From Locusta migratoria (taxonomy: Eukaryota > Arthropoda > Insecta > Orthoptera > Acrididae), in assembly GCA_026315105.1 (NCBI GenBank), contig CM048744.1:931735503-931799502 (forward strand): a stretch of 64,000 nt of DNA, given 5' to 3'. How positions within the stretch are numbered: the stretch's first letter is position 1; each line of letters opens with the position of its first letter. A program made the translations under genes and the position numbers. Positions 21,406-33,149 of this stretch are shown here, in pieces. A model generated the notes under the pieces. That model was not told where the DNA came from. It worked only from the letters and a program-made list of their open reading frames with translations, and did not search any database.

Positions 21406-22340
21406 GCTTCAGCAGCCAAAGTGCTCTTTCGTATTTTCAGACTTTTCGTCTAAATCTGCTTCTATGTCTTCCTTTAAACTGATCTTCTGCGGGTCCCAAA
21501 CACTTGAGCAACACTCAAGACGTGGTCGTACAAGCGTATTATACGCGGTCTCCTTTACAGATGAAGTACATCTTCCCAAAATTCTCCCAATACACCGAAG
21601 TCGCCTGTCCGCCTTACTCACAACTGTACTTACATATTCCTTCCATTTCATATCGCTCTGCAATGTTACTCCTAGATATTTGAACGACGCGACATCATCA
21701 AGAAGCTCACTACTCATGCTGTATTCGAACATTATGGGATAGTTTTTCCTACTCATGCGTATCACCTTACATTTTTCTACATTGAGAGCTAGCTGCCATT
21801 CTTCGCACCAACTAGAAATTTTGTCTAAGTCATCCTGTATGCTATTACAGTCAGTTAAAGACGACACCCTCTCATACATCACAGCATCATCAGCAAACAG
21901 ACGCAAATTACAACTTACTCTGTCCATCAGATCATTTATATAGATAGAAAATAATAGCTGTCCTATCACACTCCCCTGGGGCACCCCAGACGATACACTC
22001 GTCTCTGATGAACACTCGCCGCCGAGACAACGTACTTCGTTCTAGTACTTAGCCAGCCAGTCACAAATCTGTGAAACTATTCGATAAGCTCGAATCTACG
22101 TTAGCAGTCTGCAGTGTGGCATCGCGTTGAACGCCTTTTTGAAGTCGAGAAAAACACCATCCGCCTGTTGCCCTTCATCTATAGTTCGCAAGATGTCATG
22201 TGAGAAAAGGGCAAGCTGAGTTTCACATGAACGTTATTTCCTAAACCCGTGCTGATTCATAGAAAGAAGCTTTTCGTTTCAAGGAAATTTACTATATTCG
22301 AACTGAGAATATGCTCCAAAATTCTACATTAATAATATCG
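21406..22340 (-). pseudogene. jockey/CR1-type LINE reverse transcriptase fragment
   Basis: A 191-codon minus-strand frame (21409-21984) reads MPQGSVIGQLLFSIYINDL (motif B), RLFADDAVMY (motif C), LNVEKCKVIRM, SFKYLGVTLQSDMKW, and the C-terminal block LVRPRLECCSSVWDPQ. Upstream (21985-22340, minus strand) the frame is broken but still matches reverse transcriptase motif A and the NFLE region by comparison with the copy at 23314-23650. The 3' end of the LINE is missing. Confidence 0.8.
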
Positions 22341-22474
22341 ACGTGTGTCTCAATGATACCACGGGAACGCTCGAGATGACACGTTTCAAGTTTTCGTGTG
22401 TGTGTGACCGGTTTCAAAACATATGGAGGTGACCAGGAGCTGTCAAATGGTCATCAATTCAGCAGAAACGTCCC

Positions 22475-22780
22475 AAAAAAAAAAAAAAAAAAAAAAAAAA
22501 AAGGAGAACGGTGCCATCTATACCGTTTTCCCACGAGAGAAATGAAAAACATTGTTTATCTCTTCCCTCTCCCCTTTGCCCATATACCCCCCCCCCCCAT
22601 TTGCTCCTCCTCCTCCTCTTTCTCCATCGTTGCCTCCTTCCTTTCATTCTGTCATCCTCGTTCTCCTCCTTGTCCACCTGATCCTCCCCCTCTGGGCTTA
22701 TCTTCCTCTCCCCTCTACTTCTCCGTTCTCCCACTCTCTTTAACCGTCTCCAATCCCCGTCCCTCTCCTCCATCTTTTTA
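22475..22780. repeat. poly(A) run and pyrimidine-rich low-complexity tract
   Basis: An A run (about 22475-22502) is followed by CT/CCT-rich sequence with a C run near 22586-22598. Long frames on both strands here encode Pro/Ser or Lys/Arg/Glu-rich low-complexity peptides and are not credible genes. Confidence 0.85.
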
Positions 22781-22784
22781 ACCC

Positions 22785-23948
22785 TACATCTACATCTACA
22801 TGGAATACTCTGCAAATCATATTTATGTGCCTGGCAGAAGGTTCATCGAACCACCATTATACTATTTATCTCCCATTCCATTCTCGAATAGCGCCCGGGA
22901 AGAAAGAACACCTGAATCTCTCCGTTTGAGCTCTGATTTCCCGTATTTTATTCTGATGATCATTTCTACCTATGTAAGTGGGAGTCAACAATATATTTTC
23001 GCATTCGGAGGAGAATGTTGGCGATTGGAGTTTCGCAAGTAGCCCACGCCGCAGCAATAAGCGCCGTTGTTGTAATGATTCCCATTCCAGATCATGTATC
23101 ATTTCCGTAACGCTGTCTCCCCTGTATCGTGACAATACGAAACGAGCTGCCCTTCGTTGGACTCTTTCGATGTCCTCCGTCAAACCTACCTAATAAGGAT
23201 ACCACACTGGGCAGCAATACTCCAAAAATGGACGGACAAGCGTAGTGTATGCAGTTTATTTAGTAGTTCTGTTGCATGTTTTAAAGGTACTGCCAATAAT
23301 ACGCAGTCTCTGATGAACACTCGCCGTCGAGAACAACGTACTGCATTCTATTACTTAGGAAGTCTTCCAGCCAGTCACAAATCTGTGAACCTATTCCTTA
23401 TGGTCGTATCTTCGTTAGCAGCCCGCAGTGTGACACGGCGTCAAATGCCTTTTTGAAATCGAGAAAACACAATCTGCTTGTCGCCCTTCATCTATGGCTC
23501 GCAAGATGTCATGTGAGAAAAGGGCAATCTGAGTTTCACACGAACGATGTTTTCTAAACCTGTGCTGATTCATAGAAATAAGCTTTTCCGACTCAAGGAA
23601 ATTTACTATATTCAGGCTGAGAACGTGCTCTAAAAATCTACAGGAAAGTGATGTCAACGATATCGACGTGTAATTTTGTGGGTCAGTTGTTTTACCTTTC
23701 TTATAAACGGAAGTCACCTGCGCTTTTTTGCAATCACTAGGAACTTTGCTCTCTATTAAAGTTTCGCTATAAATGCAGGTTAAGTAGAGGGCCGATGCCG
23801 AAGAATACTCTTTGTAAAACCGAACTAATATTCCATCCGGACCAGCAGACGTTTTTGTATTCAGCTCTCTCAGCTGCTTCCCTTCACCACGTCTTCGTGG
23901 CTTGGCGCCTGTTTGCTTCATGTAAACATTCCCTATTAAAGAGCACAC
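22785..23948 (-). pseudogene. jockey/CR1-type LINE, second fragment with 3' end
   Basis: On the minus strand, 23415-23948 (177 codons) has TSAGPDGILVRFYKEY, VTSVYKKG, NYTSISLTSLSCRFLEHVL and a NQHRFRKHRSCETQI block (reverse transcriptase motifs 0-2). Positions 22866-23183 encode the C-terminal region (IERVQRRAARFVLSRYRG, LEWESLQQRR, FFPGAIREWN). The catalytic middle is deleted between them. A (TAGATG)n tail at about 22785-22801 marks the 3' end. Its 23314-23650 part is a direct, clearly similar repeat of 22006-22335 in the neighbouring fragment. Confidence 0.8.
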
Positions 23949-24828
23949 TAATGCCGCTCTGGTAACTATTTAGTTACTTTCTCAGTCGGTAGACAAAGTT
24001 GATAACATTAAGAGTACATCTACTAGCCCTTAGGTGGAAAGTACCATCATTCGATCAAAATCTACGTCATCTTTTCAGATGTACCAATTTTTTTTCGGCA
24101 GTGTATACACGTGAATAATTCTCGTCTATCTATTGACACTTACTACCTGCTGCAACTGCATAAACTGTTATCTAATGCTCTGATGCCTACGAGCTGTCAG
24201 ACCGTGCTTACGTCACATTGTTGAGCTACGCACGTCGACTCTCCTCCGCCGTCCATTTCCGCTCGTTCAGACAGACTTTCTTTTCCGTCCGTCCAAAAGC
24301 AAAAACGTGATAAGATGACTGTCAGTAAACGCGACTAACGTAGCTGTCGGCGAGGAAAGGCTGCCGACCACCGCTGTCCATAGTCCAGCTGGATAACTTT
24401 CACCACCATTGCGTACGACAGCATCTCTCTGACTCGGCCTTCTTTTGTTTGCTATTTTGAGATTATCTTTTTAAGAAAATACAGAAAATTCTTTATTAGA
24501 TCAGTAATCAAGCGACACAAGTGAATGTAAATACAACAATTTTTCTGCGTCTTTAATTTTGCTCAAGATCCTGGATTTTCGTATAGATAGTAAATATTTC
24601 TGTTCGTCATCTAGTTGTTCCCACGCCGCCATTTTTTTCGTTGCATGTTAGATCTTAGCAGACATTACAATATTACTGTTTGATTTTGAAGGGAGTTAGA
24701 GACGCTTACAGCTTATCCACGATGTTATCCAGTTTCTATATTGAGGAAGCATTATAGGAAGCCAGTGGAAAATTGGGAGAAGGGAGAAGGAGTAAAAACT
24801 GAGATTTGTCTATTATCTTGAAATTCCA
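23949..24828. other. no recognised feature
   Basis: Unassigned AT-rich sequence. I saw no open frame with motifs and no clear repeat structure. Confidence 0.45.
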
Positions 24829-24832
24829 TTAA

Positions 24833-25051
24833 CCCGCGAGAACTCGTGCCTTTAAAAGTTACGCGATCGATTGCGTGTATAGCATTTTTCTGTCAGCCAA
24901 AGAACAGTTAGTAATGTAATTAATATGTCTAAACAAGTATTTCTAGTTGCATTTATAAGAAAACTCAAATATTTAACTATTTAAAATTGGTAAAATGCCG
25001 ATTGTTTTAAAATTACTGTGAGCAAAATGCTCACGCGCGAGTCCGCGCCGG
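24833..25051. mobile_element. TTAA-flanked MITE with subterminal hairpin, 219 bp
   Basis: TTAA lies at 24829-24832 and 25052-25055. The ends CCCGCGAGAACTCGTGC and (reverse complement) CCGGCGCGGACTCGCGC are imperfect inverted repeats. A hairpin GTGAGCATTTTGCTCAC begins 17 nt in from the right end. The layout matches the piggyBac-like MITEs at 14644, 17241 and 49940, though the end sequence differs. Confidence 0.55.
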
Positions 25052-25065
25052 TTAATGACAACGAA

Positions 25066-25320
25066 GGACGTGGAAGGCCAGTTGAACGGAACGGATAGTA
25101 TCTTGAAAGATGAAAATTAACAAAAGGAAAAGGAAGGTAATGGAATCGAGTCGAATGCAGCGGCAATTAAATTAGGTAGCGAGACAACAAAGGAAGTAGA
25201 TGAGTTTGATAATGAGTAGCAAAATAACTTACGATGGCTGAATAGAAGAATACATAAAATAGGCTATAGATTGGAAATAGCAAGCAAAACCCTTACAGAA
25301 GAATAGAAATTCGTGGAGAT
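25066..25320 (+). pseudogene. RTE-type LINE fragment, heavily decayed
   Basis: The segment aligns by eye to the region just after FADD in the intact RTE copy (for example CAGTTGAACGGAACGGATAG, ATTAACAAAAGGAAAAGGAA, GTAGATGAGTTTG). Many indels are present and no frame survives. Confidence 0.65.
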
Positions 25321-25498
25321 AAAATATACGTGTATCAGGAAGTACCTCCTACGTACTATCAATATAAACCCGTCCAGGCAACAGCAGCATCGCTTGACGA
25401 GAAATGACTGCTGGACAGACACAAATCGTGGTGCTTGTACGAGGAATGGAACTTACATAGTGGTAGCTATTTATTCACAACCGATATAAAAGCGTTAC

Positions 25499-28480
25499 GT
25501 GTGTGCAGCTGTTAATATCCTTCAGTCATTAGCGTTGTGTAGGGTCCGTAGCCAGCGATGTGGAAGGCGTAGTATACCGTTAGCAGAATCTGTTCTGTTG
25601 ATGGTGCGACTGGAGCGAATCTTTGGAACAGTTCTGAAGCGAATGCCACGAAATGGTTCCTTCATATTCGAACTCAAGGACTTAAATCCGGGGAGTGTGG
25701 TGGAGGGTTCAGCACTTCCCAGTCCCATCGACCAAACAGAGCAGAAACAGCTTGCTTTGTATGCGCCCGCGCGTTGTCGTGCAAAATGATGGGTGTGTTG
25801 CGCAGGAAGTCGATCACTCTCCACTAGAGATGGGCAAAACCGATCTTTTCAGATCGGATCAGAAATAGTCATTCACTGGGATGAACTAGTTCTTTTTCAT
25901 GGTTCACCGACTCACCAACTAATAAAAAACGTAAAACGATGTCACATTGCTTTTTTGTCACTATACCTTTATCTGATTTGGCCATATTGTGAAAGAAGAA
26001 AGAAGAGTAATAATTTTATTGTAAGTCAGTAGTTTCGAGAATTAAAATTTGTTAGTTACACCTACATTAAAAATTAAACATGTTATAACAGAATTTAAAT
26101 ATTTTTGCATGTGAAATAATTGGAAAAAGCAAAATTTATTATTTTTATATTTTTATACTTTCATTAAAAAAATACAATATTTTGCAGAATAAAAATACTA
26201 GTTCCATATTTATACAGTGAGTAGTTTAAGCGAGTTGAATGAAACGTGATATATCGCGAGAGTTCCGTGCACAACGTGGCAACTGCCGCAGCGGAATAGC
26301 CGTACGCAATAAGGCCGTGTCCCACGTGAGCGACAAAGCGAGCGACAGCGCGCGATATTCAGCGACGCGACACGGCAGCTACAAGCAGCGACATTCGGCG
26401 ACACGGCCGGGTGTCTTACGTGAGCGCGACAGATTGTCGCTACAAGATGGCCGCTAGAACCCATCACTTGTTATCTAAAAACTAACGTCTGGCACCCATA
26501 AACAGTAAAATAATGATAGCTCCAGAGTAAACAATGAAGTTTTATTTAATTTCGAAAATAGGGCTCAAAGAGTAATGTCCATTAAATTTACAAAGCGAGG
26601 AATGTTCGTGGACTATTTCATTCGTAACTTCAAGTACGAAAAAAAGACAGTGAAAATCTCAAGCCAAATTCTTCGAAAATACGATGACGAGTATATATAC
26701 TTTCGACTATGTCGTCAATGAGTTTTTCTTTTGTGAGTACAAACCATCAACAACTGATGAAGTACGAAGAGAGTCTTACCGAAAGAAATAATTAGGTAAA
26801 TAACGGCAGTGATACTCTTACGGTCGGCGCAGTACTTGGGTAGCGTTCTGGGCTCCTATATCCTGTAACTATAACCCTTTCACCTGTTATTTGTGCAAAG
26901 TTATATATTCTCTATACAGAGCAATGCGAATTATTTTTTTTAAGTGCCTCCCAATATAGTTCATCTTTAATTGCAAACACTCACATCCTACTGTACCAAA
27001 CACTTTAAATTCGTAATGAAACATTATAGCAAGATATTTTACTCAGAAACGTAATTATAGACATCTCGTTTGACATCCTAGTGTTCTCTCTCTCTCTCTT
27101 CGAAAACAAGTTTGTTGTTACTATCAAAGATTTGACGCCAGCAGCAAAAATTTCAAATGGACACATTCCCGAAACTGAATGGTTTCAGATATAGAAAACA
27201 TTAATGCACATTGTTGTTTTCTTTGTTATTCGATCATATAGTCATTGTTTTCAAGGTGGCAAAATAATGTAGATGCATAAAAGACGCATAATTTCTTACA
27301 GGACACACGTCTATCAAGTCAGGAAACTGCGTGATATGGGCTTACAAAGTTTAAGCAACATAATGCACATTGCACAAGACTTTGTCTTTCTTGCTCCCTT
27401 CATGCAAACTACAAGTGTTCGAGAAAAGTAGGATCTTTTTCGCACAAATTTTATATAGTTTAATTTTGTCCTGTAACGCGTTTTTGCTACCGACTGCAGA
27501 TTTCCTGTTATTAAGAAAAAACATGTAACGTTAAATAAATACGTTTCATCTCGAGTACTATTCGAAATAGGAATATGACGGTTTCTGTTGCTTCAGATGA
27601 TCGTTTCATTAAGTGAGCTGCAAGCTTTATCAGAACACACGAGTTGAGAGAACAGAGAGATGCGGAGTCACTTTGTTCGGCACCATGCGGTTCGCCAGAG
27701 GAGTGGGGGGAATAATGAGCAGCGCGCCACACGGACGGCTCCGCAAGCGAGCGGAGTCGGAAGAGTGGTGGGGAGAGGTGAACCGGTGAACCATTTAACT
27801 CACCGACTCAGTTGGCGGTCGGATCGCCCCGATCGCTGGAGTCGCGCGGAACAGCGAGCAAGTGGGATTCGGGAGTTGCGCGCTCACTGAACCGCGGTGC
27901 TTGTGTGACTTTCCGACTCTCGACTCACCGATTCTCGACTCGCTGCACGTGTTTAGGCGCTCATTTTTTGCAGTTTTATACTTGCACATGGTCTTTAGTA
28001 CATTTATTTTGTAGCTTAGGAAACTTCTGAAACATGCGGCAAGGGGTTTAGGAAACTTCTGAAAAATGTGGCAAGGGGTGCTTATGCAGCTCATTGCTGT
28101 CACCAGAGGGACTTTTCGGATTAGATGAACTAGCACTCTTTTTTTTTGGATTCATCCATCACTCACTCCTTAGAAGGATCTGGCTCTTTGAATCAGTTCA
28201 GGAGCAGATTACCCATCTCTACTCTCCACTAACGCGGCAACCGATTGCACTTCTTCAGAGACGCTAGGACGCCCTGCCTGATATATGTCTGCCACTGTGT
28301 GCCGACCTTCGTTGAAGGCTTTTACTCTACGTGCCACTGTTCTGTACGACAATGCCGATTACCCGCACGCTTCTTGAAGACCTTTATGACACTGTCGTGC
28401 TGTAAGACCTCTAGTACATTCAATCTTGATCCAACTCCGTTGTTCCTGTTTCGAAAACATACTGACATCGTTTCGTTAGA
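25499..28480 (-). pseudogene. mariner transposase remnant split by a hAT-like element
   Basis: On the minus strand, 28230-28480 encodes an N-terminal DNA-binding segment (ARRVKAFNEGRHTVADIYQAGRPSV after frame correction). Positions 25499-25816 encode the C-terminal catalytic part: a HDNARAHT block with the second catalytic Asp, HSPDL with the third-Asp region, then the RGIRFRTVPKIR and LPHRW blocks. The first-Asp region is missing and the frame shifts several times. The hAT-like element at 25825-28221 lies between the two parts. The missing middle means an internal deletion came before, or with, that insertion. Confidence 0.7.
25825..28221. mobile_element. hAT-like non-autonomous element, 2397 bp
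   Basis: The ends are TAGAGATGGGCAA and, reverse-complemented, TAGAGATGGGTAA, a common hAT-type terminus. Perfect 8-bp duplications CTCTCCAC lie at 25817-25824 and 28222-28229. No hAT transposase is readable inside. A CpG-rich direct-repeat patch at 26300-26450 (two copies near ACGTGAGCG, several GCGACA motifs) and a GC-rich segment at 27650-27950 stand out within AT-rich sequence. Confidence 0.78.
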
Positions 28481-28789
28481 CCGGTCGCTCACAAGTGACG
28501 GCATTTCCCTCGATTGATTGCTCACCGGTGACGTGGAACGGGCAAGTCCATTTACTCGGAGGTAAGGTAGGTATGTCAACAACGTGTGCTGTCAGCGACA
28601 ATAGTAGATTCCATTGTATAGTGTCTCCACAGCAGTGTTGCCAATATTTAAGTTCCAACCCTCGTAGCGTCAGAGAGCATGCTGTCCGAGTGTAGAATGT
28701 GGAAGCCCGTGATCTCTCTGGGTCTGACCGAGTGCAGCTGTGATGGCTTAGAGGCTCGGCAAGTGCATTTTGGAAACTGCACAACTTGT

Positions 28790-28905
28790 TGTTTGTTTGT
28801 TTGAGACAGGGGGACCAAACTGCAACAGGTCGTCAGTCCTCTGGTAAGAAGGGGAGTGAGTGAGGATTGGAAAGGAGGGGAAGGGAAAGGAAATGTAGTC
28901 CAGGG
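28790..28905 (+). mobile_element. short SINE-like repeat, family C
   Basis: GGGGGACCAAACTGC...GTCAGTCCTCTGGT followed by GGATTGGAAAGGAGGGGAAGG and GGAAATG matches, in order, the insert at 45605-45725 read on its minus strand. Two independent copies establish a short dispersed family. No pol III boxes are obvious. Confidence 0.6.
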
Positions 28906-29113
28906 AGGAAAGAAGAGAGACTGCATTAGCTCGGAGCCCCGCGCCTGTCACACGCGTCATTAAAGAACTTTCCTTTAGTTCAGTTATCCAGACCTTCTAT
29001 TGCTGTCCAGGAAGGAAAGAAGAGAGACTGCCTTAGCTCGGAGCCTCGTGCCTGTCACGCGCGTCATTAAAGAACTTCCTTTTAGTTCAGTTATCCAGAC
29101 CTTCTATTGCTGT
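28900..29113. repeat. tandem duplication of a 107-bp unit
   Basis: Units at 28900-29006 and 29007-29113 are nearly identical (AGAAGAGAGACTGC, CGTCATTAAAGAACTT and GTTATCCAGACCTTCTATTG in both). It looks like a recent local duplication starting at the edge of the family C repeat. Confidence 0.85.
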
Positions 29114-29299
29114 CCGAGAGATTGTCGGTAACATCGAAGGTCTCAATGATGGACTGTTCGTTTCCTTTTATCTACTTGGGATCCAGTTGTAGCGACCAGT
29201 TCCCTATCAGTCAAAAATTCGAGACTTCCCGATCGTTCTCATTGTTCCCAGGATACTCGTTTGTTGCAAAACTTCCTTTGGATGCGGGGTGACCTGCTT

Positions 29300-29720
29300 T
29301 TGTTCCGCCTGAAGTTTCAAAATATGAATATTATGAATATGGTTTTTTAGAAGATTCTGAAAAATATAAAAACAAAATTAAATATTGGGGCCAGTTAAAG
29401 AGCAGACACGATACAGAATGCGTCACAATAGTGAAATCTATACAAATATTGAAAAAAATCACTGATGTAATTAGGAAAAGAAGAATAGTTTTCTACGCTC
29501 ACATACAAAGGATGGATCCCAACAGACTGACGGGACATGGACGAGCTTCAAATTAGCCAACAAGATATTGAAAAATGATTACGACTCAGAAGGAAATTAA
29601 AGGATGCCAAATGTTTCCAGGAAAAAGACTGGAGCCAAGTGGACTGAAGAAAGAAGAGAGAAACATAGGAAAATAATGAGATAAATATGGAGGAAAAGAA
29701 AGGAGAAACAAATATACCAT
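29300..29720 (+). pseudogene. decayed LINE C-terminal region
   Basis: A KRRIVFYAHIQRM block near 29480, followed by N-RLTG, resembles the C-terminal region found after the reverse transcriptase in some non-LTR elements. Surrounding sequence is A-rich and broken by stops. The clade cannot be fixed. Confidence 0.45.
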
Positions 29721-29731
29721 TAGGAAAAAGC

Positions 29732-29793
29732 CGTCTTGATTGCATATTGTTTTATTCCTTATTTAAAGAATAAAACAATTTGCAATCAAGACG
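29732..29793. repeat. 26-bp-arm hairpin with 10-nt loop
   Basis: Arms 29732-29757 and 29768-29793 (CGTCTTGATTGCA...) are inverted with one mismatch. This could be the end structure of a small element or a cruciform-forming site. Confidence 0.85.
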
Positions 29794-29895
29794 AATTTTT
29801 ACTGAAGGAAAATTTATTCTTACTTATTACTGTACTCCATGGACTGAAAATCATTGAAAGGAAAAACAGTTGAAATAATCGTAGTTCACATTGGC

Positions 29896-30324
29896 TCATG
29901 CGTAAAAGAAGAACAAAATAAAAAAAGAACTGTGAGCCCTCTGGGTGCATACGGCTTCAAATGCTTCGCGCGTCGATCTTTTTATAGACGCACGAATTTT
30001 TACTAACTTTTGCCTGTCATCATTTGCATGTTCTCTTTTGAACCGAGAGTGCAACAGTCTTTGCTTTCTCAATAGCTTTCTAACATTATTATTATACCAC
30101 GATGGACCTTTTCCATCTTTAATCGACTTTACAGTCACATATTTCTCTAACCCTTTATTTACAATGCACTTAAATTTGGTCCACAATTCCTCTACATCCA
30201 TGGTACCGGAACTAAACGATATCCGTTCATTTTCTAAGAGCGATCCTAACATTTGCTTATCGGCTCTTCCTAACAAAAACACGCTCCTAGCCTTCTTGAT
30301 TGGTTTATGAACTTTGGTCACCAT
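29896..30324 (-). pseudogene. LINE fragment, endonuclease-RT linker
   Basis: A 142-codon minus-strand frame contains VEELWTKFKCIVNKGLEKYV, GPSWYNNNVRKLLRKQRLL and RFKREHANDDRQK. A P-W(Y/F)N-(D/N)-KLxRKKxRL pattern is typical of the linker between endonuclease and reverse transcriptase in jockey/CR1-type elements. No catalytic motif is present. Confidence 0.6.
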
Positions 30325-30491
30325 TGACGCTATGTTTTATGTTTTCTAGGAGACAGTTTCTGAAAATTTTCATATATATCTTCATACATATTTTTTAACA
30401 AACGTGAAGAGCGAAATGAAATTGTAAGCATTCGGGCATCACAAACTCTTTCAGCGCGTTATTCAGGTAATGACCTTGCAATTTTGAAAAT

Positions 30492-30690
30492 AAAATGTTC
30501 AAATGTTTGTAAATCAATCGGACTCAACTGCATGGTTATTAGTTCGTAGCTTACTACTTAAAGTACGGTAAACTAACCTAAGGGCAACACGCACACCCAC
30601 GCTCGAGGGGGGATTCGAACCCCCGACGGCGAACAGCAGCGCGCACCGCAGCACGGCGCCCCAATGCGCACGGCTAAACCGCCGCAGCTT
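30492..30690 (-). mobile_element. SINE family B
   Basis: A reverse copy. The tail (TGTTCAAATGTTTGTAAATC) is at left, then B box complement GGATTCGAACCCCCGACGGCG, then a tRNA-Leu-like head to about 30690. Only a weak CTTGCAA repeat flanks it. Confidence 0.8.
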
Positions 30691-31915
30691 GCAAGACTTA
30701 TTCTGTGTGCGTGGAGTCCTGTGGAGAGTCTTGAACAAGCGGGGTAGCCATGGTAAAACCACATCCAAACGTCGAGGGCTTTGGCAGCCACCCCTCATTA
30801 CAGTTGGCGAATGTCGAATGCTGCGAAATGTCGCCACATCTGACTAATGCTGGGTAGAGAACAAGTGTGAACACACAGAATACAGTCGCGACACTCACTG
30901 CTGTGAAAGTTGTTACCAGCTGACAGTTGCAACGACACTAGCGCTCCTAGTGGTGGACAAGCCGCCGTAGGAGTGATGTTTGTTTATAGTTATTTGTGTG
31001 CGTAATTAACGAAATAGTTGGTATAGTTTTTGCGTTACAAGTATTGATAAAATATTAAAAGATATACATAACATGGAGATTAATGTAAAAACAGCCGAAT
31101 TTAACTGATTCAGAGGTGTAATGGACAACTTCGTCATGAACGAATATGTGTTATTTTGCAGCTTATTCCGCTGAAAGTAAGTAGAACATAAACTTAAGAG
31201 AAACATAAATTTCTATTATGGTATTTTCTTATTATGATATTAGTTTTTTGACGCGTATAAATTCGGTGTGTAGCTTAATGATTCGAACATTTTTAGGCTT
31301 CACTCGTCTTCCTGATATGCGCATATTCGTTTGAGTGTCATTACTTTAGCTTAAGAAGACAATGTCTTGAAGATTCTTGCCGTTTGTGGTTCAGTTGTAG
31401 TAGCAACTGTGGAATTGAGTTCTTCTTTGTTGAAAACAGTTTGACTGCTTTTCCGTTTTCTTGACAGGTCTGTGACGTTTTTCAGTGAGCTACAGCTGTG
31501 ATGGCTTCTTTGGTGCGTTAAATACTGTAGTTATTGCATTCTATATGCGTTTCCTACGTTCCACTCTCACTGTAGTGAAGGAACCAGAACGTTCCTGAGA
31601 AGAAAAGCGACGACTTTTTGTCAAAGGTAGGTCTTCCGGTGTTTCTTGGCCATTTCTTATTTTTAATAGAAAATTATATTATTCAGCAAAAGCCTTTAGG
31701 TTACAAGATAATTCTAAGTAAACTGTCGTGCAATGTACCGTTTCGTACCTCATCAGGGATCTCAGTAAACATAATAAATACAAATGTGGCGCTAATTTTA
31801 AATTACTACCTATTTTTATGGCACTATATACGTTCCCTAGAGTGAAAAGTCTGTAAAAATCAATATAAACGATACTATTCGCATTCATCCAATATCGCAT
31901 TCAGAAACGTAGCTT
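30691..31915. other. no recognised feature
   Basis: The frames called across 30514-30898 begin in, or overlap, the SINE and are artefacts. The rest is AT-rich and unassigned. Confidence 0.4.
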
Positions 31916-31919
31916 GCCG

Positions 31920-32500
31920 GCCGCTTGGAGCGCTGCAGTCGTAGTGTATAACAAAAACCAGCGGGAGTGTCGTGACTAGACTGTGATACTCCTAACGACG
32001 ATCCATGCATGTGCCAACACATGGTCACGTAACCATCGTCACTGGACTTGGCGTACTTTCCAAGCCTTGCCATATGTAATGAATCGCAATATCTTGTTCA
32101 TCATGCTGAAGGGAAGGTGCGAATCCGCCGTCCTTGACATTCCTACTGCGAGACGGAGACAAGCTGGGGACAGCTCATTTATGCTCTAGAGAACATTCAA
32201 GTGGGCAGCATGACGGTCAGGATCGTACACATATCGCAGAGACGTACACACCTGATGATCGTGTTTCCGAACGGCAGTGGCAATTTTCAACTAGATAACG
32301 CGGCATGTCAAAAGGCCAGAGTGAGACGGAGTGGTCTGAAGAACACTGTGGCGAGTTGCAAAACTGATATGCTTGCCCCCCCCCCCCCACCCTCCCTCCG
32401 CCCCAACTTGCCTGATTCGAAACCGATCGAACACATCTCGAATGGGATTGAACGGAAGGTCTGAAATCATGGTCCCCTCCCTAGAATTTACGGGATTTAA
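31920..32500 (+). pseudogene. Tc1-like transposase remnant
   Basis: Plus-strand conceptual fragments read HAEGKVRIRRP (near 32100), FPNGSGNFQLDNAACQKARV (second catalytic Asp in LDNA), a Pro-rich stretch expanded by a C run at 32380-32391, LPDSKPIEHISNGIERKV (the third acidic residue, Glu of PIEH). The order matches Tc1-family DDE enzymes. Frameshifts between blocks make it inactive. Confidence 0.65.
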
Positions 32501-32509
32501 AATATATAA

Positions 32510-33149
32510 AAAGAGAATAAACTTTAAAAAGAACAACACAGTTAATAATAACAACATTTTAAAAAAATTGAACGATAAGCAAACAAATAAACTGAACTTT
32601 TAGCAGCAATTATTAGATTAGGTTAATGCTTGTTTCACAGATCATGAATACGTCGTTTGATAATGATGAGGAACGTGTCAGTTTAATAAAAAGTGTCTTT
32701 ACATGATATTTGGAAATATGCACTTTTTTAATTTTTTCTTTCCTTTTTTTTAATATAAAAGTCCTAGTTTATATCTAAAAATTCATCGTTCAGTAGAACG
32801 AGATGCCTTTAAAAATTATTTTAATTTCTTTTTGAAAGGTAGTTGGCTATCTGTCAGACTTTTGATGCTATTTGGCAAGACACCAAAGACTTCTCACGGC
32901 ATAATTCACCCCTTTCTGGCCTGAACTTAGTGTAGATCATCAGAACTGGCAGATAACACGTCTTCTACACCATGGTCTCTCTTTGACAGGTATTAACTTA
33001 CATTCTTCATAATCTTTTACATTTTCTTGCTGATTTTCATTACCACACTTTTATGCTAATTTGCTTTCGTGCCTGCATCTTAAGTTATTCTCTGCAATAT
33101 ATTTGATTGGTTTATCAACAATTTCTGCTCATTTACATCGCAAATTATC
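32510..33149. other. no firm feature
   Basis: AT-rich. It may include the 3' part of the minus-strand LINE remnant to the right, but no motif is readable. Confidence 0.35.

Noticed and set aside
22398..22815. 127- and 118-codon frames on opposite strands
   Set aside because: They result from poly(A) and pyrimidine-rich low-complexity sequence. The products are Pro/Ser-rich or Lys/Arg/Glu-rich.
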